Positions 33,312 to 42,599 are shown, counted from the first letter of the stretch. The stretch is 64,000 nucleotides of DNA from Jejuia sp049889775 (GCA_049889775.1 JBMHCT010000010.1:1-64000); one strand, 5' to 3'. Numbers and translations are program-made. Notes: generated from the sequence alone by a model not told the origin.

Positions 33312-33460
33312 CTAGTACGAAGTGTGAAGTTGGAAGTGTGAAGATTTAAGTATGAAAATAAGAATGTTTAGAAAATATAAGATAATGGTTAAGAGTGCTT
33401 CAAGATCCAAGCTTCAAGCTTCAAGCTTAATTCTGTCTTCTATCTTCTGTCTTCTATCAT
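33311..33460. repeat. Low-complexity repeat spanning a gene start
   Basis: Two types of degenerate repeat run together: GTACGAAGTGTGAAGTTGG-type units (33316-33350), then AGCTTCAAGCTTCAAGCTT and TCTGTCTTCTATCTTCTG units (33398-33458). The second block lies inside the coding sequence at 33352 and encodes the hydrophobic signal segment of that protein. Confidence 0.7.
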
Positions 33461-35025
33461 TTATTTCATTTTCCCAAGTCACCTCTTCGATCGATTCAAC
33501 ATCCATAAAAATAGGAGAGCAGATCACCTTTAAAGTCGAAGTTGAAACTGACACTACAAATTTGGTCGTTTTTCCGGAAGGGCAAACCTTTGCACCTCTA
33601 GAAATGATAGAATCTTATGCGACAGACACGGTTAAGAAAAATGCAAAATTTAACCTTATTAAAAAGTATGGTTTAACGCAATTTGATTCTGGGGCATATA
33701 CTATTCCTAGACAGAAAATTGTAGTTGGCGATAAGACCTTCTTTACAGATTCGCTAAAGGTTGAGGTGAATAATATTGTGGTCGATACCACAAAACAGGG
33801 GCTTTACGATATTAAACCCATAATTGAAGTTAAAAAGCGTGGTGGTAATTGGTGGAAATACCTGCTTGTTACGCTCCTTATTCTAGGAATTGTAGCAGTA
33901 CTTTTGTGGTGGTTTATTTGGCGCGAAAAGCCATTATCTGAAGATGAAAAAATAGCACTGTTACCGCCTTACGATCGTGCAAAATTAGCGCTTAAAAAAC
34001 TGGACGAAAGTCATTATTTAGAACATGAGCAGTTAAAGGATTATTATTCTGAATTGACTTTAATCATTCGAAAATACCTCGACGAAAAAGTTTACGATCA
34101 TTCGTTAGAAAGTACAACGGACGAATTAATCAGTAAACTGCGTCTGCTAAAAGATGGTAATCAAATTGATTTAAGTACAGATACCATCAAAAACTTGGAA
34201 AGTATTTTAAGGCGAGCAGATTTGGTAAAGTTTGCCAAATCCTCTCCAGATGTTGCCTTAGCTGAACTAGATAGAAATACGATTGATACTGAAATAGATC
34301 ATGTTAAAGAAGTGCTTCCAGAACCATCAGAAGAAGAGAAGTTACTCAATGAGCAATACAGAGAGGAGCAAGAACGCAGACAAAAGCGTAAAAAAGTATG
34401 GTTAACAGTTGGTATAAGTGTGTTTTTGCTGATTGCTACCATTGCTGGATTCTCTTTTAAATATGGCTTTGACTACGTGAAGGATACCATCATCGGTCAT
34501 GAAAGCAAGGAACTTTTAGAGGGCGAATGGGTAACCAGTCAATATGGGGTGCCTCCAATAACTATTTCAACGCCAAAAGTATTAAAGCGTTTTGAACTTC
34601 CGCTACCTGAAGAAGCGCAAGGTAAAGTTAAGGCGACTTCGTTTATGTATGGTACGCTTCTAGATGTATTTAGTGTTTTGGTAAATACTACCATTCTACC
34701 AAATGCCGGAGAGAATAAAATTGATTTAAAAGAACTTTCGGAAAAGAGCATTGCAGGTATGGAGGCACAGGGCGCCAAAAACATTACGGTATTACGCGAT
34801 AAGTTTACCACACCTAATGGTGCTCAAGGGTTAAAAACGTATGGCACGTTAACAGCGTCAGATCAAGTCATAAAAAAAGAGCAGTCTGGAAATTATGTGA
34901 TGCTTCATTTTAATGCAGAAAATGTGGTGCAACAAATAATGATATCATATCCAGATGACACTTATGCCAAAGAAATGGTTGAAAGAATTTTGAATTCTAT
35001 TGAACTTAAAACTCAGGAGTACTAA
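33352..35025 (+). CDS. BatD-like membrane protein of the Bat operon
   Basis: 557-residue exported membrane protein. The N-terminal signal region (~residues 20-42) is followed by a periplasmic beta-sandwich resembling the start of BatD (SIKIGEQITFKVEVETD), a membrane helix (~164-188, WKYLLVTLLILGIVAVLLWW), a cytoplasmic segment with YDRAKLALKKLDESHYLEHE and a second helix (~349-367). It ends with a periplasmic domain of unknown fold. The order moxR, DUF58, this protein, batA is usual in flavobacteria. The start is uncertain: ATGs at 33352, 33364 or 33385; the last gives the neatest signal peptide. The signal itself is encoded by repeat DNA. It ends one base into the batA start. Confidence 0.78.
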   Translation: MKIRMFRKYKIMVKSASRSKLQASSLILSSIFCLLSFISFSQVTSSIDSTSIKIGEQITFKVEVETDTTNLVVFPEGQTFAPLEMIESYATDTVKKNAKFNLIKKYGLTQFDSGAYTIPRQKIVVGDKTFFTDSLKVEVNNIVVDTTKQGLYDIKPIIEVKKRGGNWWKYLLVTLLILGIVAVLLWWFIWREKPLSEDEKIALLPPYDRAKLALKKLDESHYLEHEQLKDYYSELTLIIRKYLDEKVYDHSLESTTDELISKLRLLKDGNQIDLSTDTIKNLESILRRADLVKFAKSSPDVALAELDRNTIDTEIDHVKEVLPEPSEEEKLLNEQYREEQERRQKRKKVWLTVGISVFLLIATIAGFSFKYGFDYVKDTIIGHESKELLEGEWVTSQYGVPPITISTPKVLKRFELPLPEEAQGKVKATSFMYGTLLDVFSVLVNTTILPNAGENKIDLKELSEKSIAGMEAQGAKNITVLRDKFTTPNGAQGLKTYGTLTASDQVIKKEQSGNYVMLHFNAENVVQQIMISYPDDTYAKEMVERILNSIELKTQEY

Positions 35026-36032
35026 TGCTAGAAGGAATAGAGTTTTTAAATAAAGAGATGTTTTGGTTGTTGCTATTGCTTCCGTTGGCAATTATTTGGT
35101 ACATATTCAAAAACAAAAAACAAACTGCTGAATTAAAAATATCAAGTTTAAAAGGCTTTAAAATCACCAACTCCTGGTTGACTAAACTAAAACACGTGCT
35201 TTTTGTACTGCGCCTTTTGGCCTTGGGTTTATTGATTACGGCTCTGGCAAGACCTCAAACTGTGGATGTTTCAAGTAAAACCAAAACTACACGAGGTATA
35301 GATATTGTAATGGCTATAGATGTTTCTGCAAGTATGTTGGCGAAGGATTTAAAGCCCAATCGTTTAGAGGCACTTAAAAATGTAGCGTCGGAGTTTATCA
35401 AAGGGCGCCCTAATGATCGTATTGGTTTGGTAGAGTATGCTGGAGAAAGTTATACAAAAACTCCAATTACAAGTGATAAAGCCATTGTACTTCGTTCGTT
35501 AAGAAGCATAAAGTATAACACAATTATTGAAGGAGGTACCGCAATTGGCATGGGGTTGGCAACATCGGTTAATCGTTTAAAGGATAGTAAAGCACAAAGT
35601 AAGGTTATTATTTTGTTGACAGACGGTGTAAATAACACAGGTTTTATAGACCCGAGAACCGCAAGCGAATTGGCTGTGGAGTACGGTATAAAAACCTATA
35701 CCATTGGTTTAGGAACAAATGGAATGGCATTATCTCCAGTGGCGATTGATCCTAGGACTGGTCGTTTTCAATACGGAAGAATACAGGTTGAAATAGATGA
35801 GGCTTTATTAAAGGAAATAGCCGAAGCTACAGGTGGCAAATATTTTAGGGCTACCAACAACCAAAAGTTAGAAGAAATTTATAAAGAAATAAATAAGCTG
35901 GAGAAAACCGAAATTGAAGAGTTTAAGTTTTACAACTATGAAGAAAAGTACCGCCCTTTAGTAATATTGGCAGGCCTTTTGTTGCTTCTTGAATTGTTGT
36001 TGCGCTTTACAATTTTTAGAAGTTTTGTTTAA
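35025..36032 (+). CDS. batA: BatA, VWA-domain membrane protein
   Basis: 335-residue inner-membrane protein of the Bacteroides aerotolerance (Bat) family. Two N-terminal helices (~13-29 and ~57-79) precede a von Willebrand A domain with an intact MIDAS (MAIDVSASM, D-x-S-x-S; later Thr in TPITSDK and Asp in LLTDGVNN). A C-terminal helix (~308-331) ends it. In Bacteroides fragilis the bat genes affect oxygen tolerance; the molecular role is unknown, but periplasmic metal-dependent protein binding is expected. The start overlaps the preceding gene by one base (TAATG). A low-complexity spacer separates it from batB. Confidence 0.93.
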   Translation: MLEGIEFLNKEMFWLLLLLPLAIIWYIFKNKKQTAELKISSLKGFKITNSWLTKLKHVLFVLRLLALGLLITALARPQTVDVSSKTKTTRGIDIVMAIDVSASMLAKDLKPNRLEALKNVASEFIKGRPNDRIGLVEYAGESYTKTPITSDKAIVLRSLRSIKYNTIIEGGTAIGMGLATSVNRLKDSKAQSKVIILLTDGVNNTGFIDPRTASELAVEYGIKTYTIGLGTNGMALSPVAIDPRTGRFQYGRIQVEIDEALLKEIAEATGGKYFRATNNQKLEEIYKEINKLEKTEIEEFKFYNYEEKYRPLVILAGLLLLLELLLRFTIFRSFV

Positions 36033-36082
36033 TATAATGAGCAGGAACTGTTTATTGCTACTGCAAACTGAATACTGAAGAA

Positions 36083-37120
36083 ATGTATCAATTAGATGAA
36101 AAAATATGGTTTTGGACGTTGGGAATAATCCCCATCATCATACTGCTTTTTTTGGTACTTCAATTTTGGAAATACAGAACGCAAAAGAAGTTTGCAGACA
36201 AAGAATTACTAAAAAAACTAACACCAGATAAGTCCGTTTTTAAGTCCGCTTTAAAAATTACAATGCTAAGTTTAGCGTTTTTGTGTTTAGCCATTGCTTT
36301 GGTAAATCCTAAAATTGGTACAAAGCTAGAAACTGTGAAACGTGAGGGTGTGGATATCGTTTTTGCGGTGGATGTTTCTAAAAGTATGTTGGCAGAAGAT
36401 ATAGCTCCTAACCGATTGGAAAAGGCCAAACAATTAGTCACCCAAATCATCAATAATTTGGCAAGTGATCGTGTTGGTATTATCGCCTATGCGGGTAAAG
36501 CATTTCCGCAGTTACCAATTACAACAGATTATGCTTCGGCAAAAATGTTCTTAAATAACATGAATACCGATATGTTATCTTCACAGGGAACTGCCATAAA
36601 TGAAGCCATAAAATTATCAAAAACATACTTTGATAATGATGAACAGACCAATAGGGTGCTTATTATAATTTCAGATGGAGAAGATCATAGTGAAGCCGCT
36701 ATTGATGTAGCAGAAGAAGCTAATGAAGAAGGTATTAGAATATTTACCATTGGTGTTGGAGATTTAAAAGGCGGCCCTATCCCATTAAAACGAAATGGAG
36801 TTGTAGTTAGCTACAAAAAGGATAATCAAGGTGAAACTGTAATAACCAAATTGAATGAAGATACTTTAAAAGGAATAGCTTCCGAAGCAGCTGGTGCCTA
36901 TATTAATGGTAAAATAACCAATGATGTGGTTGAAAGTATTCGAGAGATTTTAAACAAGATGGATAAAACCGAATTTGAAGCGAAACAGTTTGCCGATTTT
37001 AAAGATCAGTTTCAATGGTTTTTAGGTTTTGGTATATTTTTCTTGTTTATAGATGTTTTCCTTTTAGAACGCAAAACAGCTTGGTTAAAGAAGTTGAACC
37101 TGTTTAATGAAAATTTATAG
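36083..37120 (+). CDS. batB: BatB, VWA-domain membrane protein
   Basis: 345-residue paralogue of BatA with the same layout: helices at ~10-26 and ~55-75, a VWA domain with MIDAS FAVDVSKSM, TTDYASAK and IISDGEDHSE, and a C-terminal helix (~312-330). Compared with BatA it has a longer C-terminal cytoplasmic end (RKTAWLKKLNLFNENL). BatA and BatB probably interact in the membrane. It follows batA by 50 bases of repeat-type spacer and precedes batC by 75 bases. Confidence 0.93.
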   Translation: MYQLDEKIWFWTLGIIPIIILLFLVLQFWKYRTQKKFADKELLKKLTPDKSVFKSALKITMLSLAFLCLAIALVNPKIGTKLETVKREGVDIVFAVDVSKSMLAEDIAPNRLEKAKQLVTQIINNLASDRVGIIAYAGKAFPQLPITTDYASAKMFLNNMNTDMLSSQGTAINEAIKLSKTYFDNDEQTNRVLIIISDGEDHSEAAIDVAEEANEEGIRIFTIGVGDLKGGPIPLKRNGVVVSYKKDNQGETVITKLNEDTLKGIASEAAGAYINGKITNDVVESIREILNKMDKTEFEAKQFADFKDQFQWFLGFGIFFLFIDVFLLERKTAWLKKLNLFNENL

Positions 37121-37195
37121 AGTCTCTTTTTTATAATTTTTTTAACGTCATAAAAATGAGCATTTTATAATTTCGGAATAAGAAGTTAAGTAATC

Positions 37196-38032
37196 ATGAA
37201 ACAGTTAATTATTTTAATTATATCGTGTTTTTCGCTTGTTGGATTTTCCCAAGAGGATAAGGAGCGATTGTTGGCTGAAAAAAAAGCCAATAATTATGTT
37301 TATGATGCGAATAAACTAGTGGACGAGGATTTTATTGCGGCAGAGATGGAATATAGAAAGGCGCTGTCCAATCAATCAGACAATGTCGCTGGGATGTACA
37401 ACCTTGGAAACTCATATTACCAGGAAGGTAATTTTGAAGAGGCATTATACAGACATCAACAAACAGCAAAATTAGCAACATCAAAAGATGCCAAACATAA
37501 AGCATTTCATAATATGGGGAATGTTCTTATGAAAAATAAAAAATGTAAGGAAGCTGTTGAAGCCTACAAAAGTGCACTGAGAAACAATCCCTCGGATGAT
37601 GAGACGCGTTACAATTTAGCTTTAGCAAAGGAATGTGCGAAGCAACAGGAAGAGGAAAATAAGGACGACGAGAATAAGGAGGATAAAGATAACAGCGACG
37701 ACAAAAAAGACGAAAACAAAGACAATAAAGACGACAAAAAAGATAATCAGGAAAATAAAGACGGGAAAGATAAAGAAGACGAAAAGAAAGATGGAGAGGA
37801 TAAAGAAGATAAGCAAGACGAGAAAAAGCCTGAGGATAAAAAAGAGGACAAAAATAAAGGAGATAAAGAAAAAGAAGACAAGCAAAAGCCACAACCAAAA
37901 CCTGGACAGTTGTCTCCCCAACAAATTAAAAGTTTGTTAGAGGCAATGAACAACCAAGAACAAAAAGTACAGGAAAAGATGAATGCAGAAAAGCAAAAAG
38001 GCATTAAAATAAAAACTGAAAAAGATTGGTAG
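37196..38032 (+). CDS. batC: BatC, TPR protein with charged low-complexity region
   Basis: 278-residue exported protein. A signal peptide (MKQLIILIISCFSLVGFSQ) is followed by about three TPR units (AEMEYRKALSNQSDN; AGMYNLGNSYYQEGNFEEAL; HNMGNVLMKNKKCKEAVEAY), then ~80 residues (about 152-232) almost only of Lys, Asp, Glu and Asn. A short conserved tail follows (QLSPQQIKSLLEAMNNQEQK). The TPRs and the tail identify BatC. The charged block has no known fold and may be a flexible periplasmic spacer; its length probably varies between strains by replication slippage. Confidence 0.9.
   Translation: MKQLIILIISCFSLVGFSQEDKERLLAEKKANNYVYDANKLVDEDFIAAEMEYRKALSNQSDNVAGMYNLGNSYYQEGNFEEALYRHQQTAKLATSKDAKHKAFHNMGNVLMKNKKCKEAVEAYKSALRNNPSDDETRYNLALAKECAKQQEEENKDDENKEDKDNSDDKKDENKDNKDDKKDNQENKDGKDKEDEKKDGEDKEDKQDEKKPEDKKEDKNKGDKEKEDKQKPQPKPGQLSPQQIKSLLEAMNNQEQKVQEKMNAEKQKGIKIKTEKDW
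37650..37890 (+). repeat. Purine-rich low-complexity tract in batC
   Basis: About 240 bases of GAYAARRAY-type codons (gac, gat, gaa, aaa, aat) encode the Lys/Asp/Glu/Asn block of BatC. Nearly all pyrimidines are at codon third positions. Open frames on the opposite strand here are by-products of this bias. Confidence 0.85.
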
Positions 38033-38051
38033 TAGCTATTCAAAAGGATTA

Positions 38052-39824
38052 ATGAAGTTAAATAAACACATATTATTTCTTTTATGCTTCTTAGCTGCGG
38101 CAGTTTTATCTGGTCAGGTAAAATTTGAAACTAAGGTTAGCAAGAAAAAGCTTGGAGTAAATGAACGCCTGCGTGTTGATTTTGAGATGGATCAAGATGG
38201 AGATAATTTCAATCCGCCAAGTTTTAATGGTTTCACAGTAATTGGAGGTCCAAATCAAGCAGTTAATTATTCTTGGGTAAACGGAAAAAAAACCTTTAAG
38301 AAATCTTATAGTTACTTTTTAGCACCAAAAACAAGAGGCGCCTTAACTATTGGGCAGGCAACCATTGAAATAGACGGAGAAATTTACAAAACCACGCCAG
38401 TTAAAGTAGAAATTACCGCGGCAGTGGATAAGCCAACCGATGTAAACGACCCCAATTATAAAGCGTTAAATACAGTGCATTTGGTGGCTGAGGTTTCAAA
38501 TTCAAACCCATATTTAAATGAAGCCATTACAGTGGTTTACAAACTATACGTAGCCGCAAGTACCGCAGTTACTAATTGGCGTGAGATTGATACCCCAAGA
38601 TATGATGATTTTTGGAGTCAAAATTTAGATACAAAAGGCCAACGCCCACAAAATACTACTTACAAAGATGAAGATTATAGGTTTTTAGTTTTAAGAAAAA
38701 CAGTATTATATCCTCAGCGTACTGGAGAATTAAAGCTAGAGCCACTAAGCTTGAATGTAGATATACAAGTACCTACTAACAGACGAGATATTTTTGGTAG
38801 CCGCTTAATGTCTAAAGTAAGCCGTACAATATCTGCTGGAAGTAGAACAATAAATGTTAAAGCACTACCAACTGCGGGTAAACCTGCAGACTTTAGTGGG
38901 GCTGTTGGCGATTTTTCATTTAAAGTAACACCATCTAAAACAGAACTAGATGCTACGGAGTCTTTTCAAGCAAAAGTTGAGGTTAGGGGTAAAGGAAATT
39001 TAAAATTATTCAACCTACCTAAATTAAATTTACCTAGTTCTTTAGAGGTGTATGAACCAGAGCATAACGAGAATGTGACTACCACATCCAAAGGAATGCA
39101 AGGAAGTATTTCAGATACGTATACGGTGGTACCCCAATACAGAGGGAAGTATCCACTACCACAAATTTTATTCTCTTATTTTGATTTAGCGACAGAATCA
39201 TATAAACGTTTGTCTTCAGATGAGATTGTCATCAATGTACTTGATGGTCCTGTTAATTCTGCTAATGAAGGCAATACCAACACAGTAAATAGTAGTGTGA
39301 AGCAACCTGTATTGTCTTCAAATCAGTTCGCTTTTATTAAAACTAAAACCAATTTTGTTTCAACTAAAGAAGAATATTTTTTCAAATCCAAGTTGTTTTG
39401 GAGCTTACTACTAGGGCCTTTCATTGCCATTCCTTTAGCAATTGTTGTGAGACGTAAAAAGGCAACAAGAGATGCTGATGTTGTTGGAAACAAAAGACGA
39501 AAAGCAGACCGATTAGCCCGAAAATATTTAAAAGGGGCAAAGAAAGAATTAGGCAAGAAAGAAGCATTTTATGAAGCATTGGAAAAGGCACTTCATAATT
39601 ATTTAAAAGCTAAACTTCATATTGAAACAAGTGAGTTGAGTAAGGATAGAATTCAAAAATTACTTTCAGAAAGAGAGGTGGAAAGTGATGCTATAAATGA
39701 TTTTATGGCCATTTTTGAAAATTGCGAATTGGCACGATATACGCCAATTACTAATGTAACTATGCAAGAGGATTACAATAAAGCGGCAAAAACAATTTCT
39801 TTAATTGATAAACAGGCACGTTAA
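38052..39824 (+). CDS. batD: BatD, large membrane-anchored Bat protein
   Basis: 590-residue BatD protein. Signal peptide (MKLNKHILFLLCFLAAAVLSG, cleaved near SGQ), then a large periplasmic region of repeated beta-sandwich modules, each beginning with KKLGVNERLRVDFEMDQD-like or VTPSKTELDATESFQAKVE segments. A single membrane helix at ~447-467 (FWSLLLGPFIAIPLAIVV) is followed by a basic cytoplasmic tail with a helical domain (AFYEALEKALHNYLKAKLHI). Its periplasmic part may contact the VWA domains of BatA/BatB. It is 19 bases downstream of batC; the batE ATG is one base past its stop. Confidence 0.93.
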   Translation: MKLNKHILFLLCFLAAAVLSGQVKFETKVSKKKLGVNERLRVDFEMDQDGDNFNPPSFNGFTVIGGPNQAVNYSWVNGKKTFKKSYSYFLAPKTRGALTIGQATIEIDGEIYKTTPVKVEITAAVDKPTDVNDPNYKALNTVHLVAEVSNSNPYLNEAITVVYKLYVAASTAVTNWREIDTPRYDDFWSQNLDTKGQRPQNTTYKDEDYRFLVLRKTVLYPQRTGELKLEPLSLNVDIQVPTNRRDIFGSRLMSKVSRTISAGSRTINVKALPTAGKPADFSGAVGDFSFKVTPSKTELDATESFQAKVEVRGKGNLKLFNLPKLNLPSSLEVYEPEHNENVTTTSKGMQGSISDTYTVVPQYRGKYPLPQILFSYFDLATESYKRLSSDEIVINVLDGPVNSANEGNTNTVNSSVKQPVLSSNQFAFIKTKTNFVSTKEEYFFKSKLFWSLLLGPFIAIPLAIVVRRKKATRDADVVGNKRRKADRLARKYLKGAKKELGKKEAFYEALEKALHNYLKAKLHIETSELSKDRIQKLLSEREVESDAINDFMAIFENCELARYTPITNVTMQEDYNKAAKTISLIDKQAR

Positions 39825-39825
39825 G

Positions 39826-40587
39826 ATGAAACAATTCTTATTCTTACTTTTTATGCTATTCGGTCTAGTTGCTGTCGATGCACAAAACAATACGCTTTTT
39901 GATTCTGGAAATACGCTGTATAACGAAGGCAAATATGCTGAGGCTATTGACAAGTACATGGCTGTTTTAGAGACAGGCCAACACTCTTCAGAGTTGTATT
40001 ATAATTTAGGTAATGCGCATTACAAGTTGAATAATATTGCGCCAAGTATCTATTATTTTGAAAAAGCATTACTGCTGAATCCTAATGATAAAGACGTTAA
40101 AAACAATCTGTCTTATGCCAATAATATGACGATTGATGCTATAGATAAAATTCCAGAAGTTGGTTTTTCAAAAGTTATTAAAAATGCAAGTAACATGCTC
40201 AGTTTTGATACTTGGGCTTGGGTAGCTGTAATTTTTGTGCTGCTTTATGTGGGTCTGGTATTAGTTTATTATTTTTCATATTCTTCGGGAAGAAAGCGTG
40301 CCGCTTTTATTACAAGTGTGGTTTGTTTAGTAGGCATATGCATCACTTTGGCATTTGCTTTTAATAAGTTTCAAATTGATAAAAAGGACAATCCAGCGAT
40401 TATATTTGCACAAGAATCGCAAATAAAAACAGAGCCAAATTTAAGAAGCGAGGAATCTTTTAGGTTGCATGAAGGCACAAAGGTACAGGTGCTTGATACT
40501 GTCGATAATTGGAAAAAGATTAAATTATCTGATGGTAAAACAGGGTGGATTCCTTCCGAGGATATAAAAATATTAAAGGAGTTCTAA
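39826..40587 (+). CDS. batE: BatE, TPR and SH3-domain membrane protein
   Basis: 253-residue protein closing the Bat operon. I chose the ATG at 39826, giving the signal peptide MKQFLFLLFMLFGLVAVDAQ; the longer frame from 39805 lies within batD. Two TPR units follow (LYNEGKYAEAIDKYMAVLE; LYYNLGNAHYKLNNIAPSIY). Two membrane helices lie at ~122-141 and ~153-172, and a C-terminal bacterial SH3 domain comes last (IKTEPNLRSEESFRLHEGTKVQVLDT ending GKTGWIPSEDIKIL). SH3 domains of this type bind peptidoglycan or peptides, which suggests a cell-wall contact. No terminator with a clear T-run was found after it. Confidence 0.92.
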   Translation: MKQFLFLLFMLFGLVAVDAQNNTLFDSGNTLYNEGKYAEAIDKYMAVLETGQHSSELYYNLGNAHYKLNNIAPSIYYFEKALLLNPNDKDVKNNLSYANNMTIDAIDKIPEVGFSKVIKNASNMLSFDTWAWVAVIFVLLYVGLVLVYYFSYSSGRKRAAFITSVVCLVGICITLAFAFNKFQIDKKDNPAIIFAQESQIKTEPNLRSEESFRLHEGTKVQVLDTVDNWKKIKLSDGKTGWIPSEDIKILKEF

Positions 40588-40638
40588 AAGCTTAATAAAT
40601 ATATGCTATATTTAGTTTTCTAAACAAACTGTATAGCA

Positions 40639-40944
40639 ATGTTTAAAAATGCTGTAGCCATCTTACTTTCCGTTGTTGTTATAATTACTATAGCATTACC
40701 TTCCATAGTGGTTGTTTTTGACGATTCGGTTGATGTTTCTATGTTCTATACTGCTTCAGAAGAAGAAAAAGAAAAGAATCAAGAAAAAAACAAAGAAATA
40801 GAATTTATTGTTTTAGATATTAAGTCTCCATCAACAATCCTATCCTTCAATATTGAAGACGTTAATTCGGAGTACTATTTTAAGATGTATCAAAAACCAC
40901 ATCTTAAACTGATTTTCCCTCCACCTAAATTGTCAACAATTTAA
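40639..40944 (+). CDS. Small membrane-anchored protein, function unknown
   Basis: 101-residue hypothetical protein with one N-terminal hydrophobic segment (residues ~6-28, ILLSVVVIITIALPSIVVVF), then a charged stretch (EEEKEKNQEKNKEIEF) and a C-terminal half ending KLIFPPPKLSTI. Topology is probably a signal anchor with the rest in the periplasm. It lies 71 bases before the SulP transporter gene, same strand, and may belong to that unit. I recognise no family; a link to bicarbonate uptake is positional only. Confidence 0.65.
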   Translation: MFKNAVAILLSVVVIITIALPSIVVVFDDSVDVSMFYTASEEEKEKNQEKNKEIEFIVLDIKSPSTILSFNIEDVNSEYYFKMYQKPHLKLIFPPPKLSTI

Positions 40945-41015
40945 ATTGACCCAAACCAAATTTCACTCAAACTAAACCGTTTGTATTAGTACAACGGTTA
41001 CAAATTATTTATCTC

Positions 41016-42599
41016 ATGTTTAAACATTTAAAAAAGGATCTCCCTGCTAGTATAGTAGTGTTTTTCGTAGCCCTACCGCTATGTTTAGGTATTGCTTTGG
41101 CAAGTGGAGCTCCATTATTTTCGGGTTTAATTGCCGGAATTGTTGGCGGTATTGTCGTCGGCAGTTTAAGTGGCTCTTCCATAGGCGTAAGTGGACCCGC
41201 TGCAGGATTAGCCGCAATAGTTTTAGCTGCAATCACCTCACTAGGCTATGAAAATTTCTTGGTGGCTGTGGTTATTGGTGGCGTTATACAAATATTATTT
41301 GGTGTGTTGCGTCTCGGTATTATTGGCTACTTTTTCCCGTCTTCGGTTATTAAAGGGATGCTTACGGGAATAGGAATTATTATAATATTAAAGGAAATTC
41401 CGTATTTTTTTGGAATGGATAAAGACCCTCAAGGGGATTTTGCATTTCTTCAAGTTGATGGTAAAAACACCATTACGGAATTATTGAATGCCCTAAATGC
41501 GCTTATAAGTGGTAATGTAGATATAGGGGCCACTCTTATCGCGCTTATTTCCTTAGGAATTTTAATTTTATGGAGTAATGTACTATCTAATAAAGGTAAA
41601 TTTTTCCAACTCGTGCAAGGGCCATTAGTGGCAGTTGTTGTTGGCGTGGTATTTTATATACTTACCAAAGATGGTGCGTTGGGTCTGTCAGAAGATCATC
41701 TTGTAGATGTTCCTGTTCCTGATGGATTAGATGGTTTTCTAGCGCAGTTTAGCTTCCCAAATTTTGAAATTATAGGTAAAGCTGAAATTTGGGTTACAGG
41801 CTTTACTATAGCTTTAGTGGCCTCTCTTGAAACACTTTTGTGTGTTGAAGCTACCGATAAGTTAGATCCACATAAAAACGTGACGCCTACCAATAGAGAG
41901 CTGTTGGCTCAAGGTACTGGCAACTTTATTTCTGGTATGATTGGAGGGCTTCCAATAACTCAGGTAATCGTTAGGAGTTCGGCAAATATTCAATCTGGTG
42001 GGCGCACTAAAATGTCTGCCATCATCCATGGTTTTTTCTTGTTAACCTCAGTCATCATCATCCCTAAAATATTAAATATGATACCGCTTTCAGTTTTAGC
42101 TGCGGTACTTTTTATTGTAGGGTACAAACTGGCTAAACCTTCAACATTTAAGCAAATGTTCAGTTTGGGTTGGAAACAATGGCTGCCATTCATCGTTACT
42201 ATATTGGGTATTGTGTTTAGCGATTTATTAAAAGGCATAGGCTTAGGTTTGGCCGTTGGCATTGTCATAATTCTTATTAAAAGCTATCAAAATTCACATT
42301 TCTTGCATAAAGAAGGTGAAGATGTAGATGATGGAAAAATAAAAATGACCTTAGCTGAAGAAGTTACCTTTTTTAATAAAGGTGCTATTTTAAAAGAACT
42401 TGATAAAGTGCCTTCAAATTCATTTTTAGAATTGGATGTAAGAAAGACTAGGTATCTTGATAATGATATTATTGAAATTTTAGAAGATTTCGCCTTAAAA
42501 GCAAAGGAGCGAAATATTGATATAAACTTAGTATCTACTTCAGGTGAAATTAAAAATCCAGATAGCTATATTGAGTTTTTTAAGCTGAATAAGATATAG
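41016..42599 (+). CDS. SulP-family anion (probable bicarbonate) transporter
   Basis: 527-residue SulP/SLC26-family secondary transporter with about 11-13 membrane segments and a C-terminal STAS domain (residues ~440-527). Family markers are FFVALPLCLGIALASGAP near the start and the conserved SLETLLCVEATDKLDPHK and FISGMIGGLPITQVIVRSSAN. SulP proteins move sulfate, bicarbonate or other anions. Because a beta-carbonic anhydrase gene follows 41 bases downstream and an SbtA-like gene is next, bicarbonate is the best guess. The BicA subgroup of cyanobacteria is a functional analogue, not shown to be orthologous. Confidence 0.9.
   Translation: MFKHLKKDLPASIVVFFVALPLCLGIALASGAPLFSGLIAGIVGGIVVGSLSGSSIGVSGPAAGLAAIVLAAITSLGYENFLVAVVIGGVIQILFGVLRLGIIGYFFPSSVIKGMLTGIGIIIILKEIPYFFGMDKDPQGDFAFLQVDGKNTITELLNALNALISGNVDIGATLIALISLGILILWSNVLSNKGKFFQLVQGPLVAVVVGVVFYILTKDGALGLSEDHLVDVPVPDGLDGFLAQFSFPNFEIIGKAEIWVTGFTIALVASLETLLCVEATDKLDPHKNVTPTNRELLAQGTGNFISGMIGGLPITQVIVRSSANIQSGGRTKMSAIIHGFFLLTSVIIIPKILNMIPLSVLAAVLFIVGYKLAKPSTFKQMFSLGWKQWLPFIVTILGIVFSDLLKGIGLGLAVGIVIILIKSYQNSHFLHKEGEDVDDGKIKMTLAEEVTFFNKGAILKELDKVPSNSFLELDVRKTRYLDNDIIEILEDFALKAKERNIDINLVSTSGEIKNPDSYIEFFKLNKI

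Noticed and set aside
37650..37890. CRISPR or tandem array
   Set aside because: The sequence is codon-biased low complexity without regular repeat-spacer structure.
37527..38043. Several minus-strand frames rich in Phe, Leu and Cys/Ser opposite batC
   Set aside because: They arise from the purine-only codon bias of the charged BatC tract; no start context or conserved motif.
39805..39825. Longer start for BatE
   Set aside because: It lies in batD coding sequence and spoils the signal peptide; the ATG at 39826 is cleaner.
40927..40997. Hairpins between the 101-residue protein gene and sulP (AAATTGT/ACAATTT, CCGTTTGTA/TACAACGG)
   Set aside because: Loops are too short or stems are imperfect and have no T-run; not convincing terminators or riboswitches.
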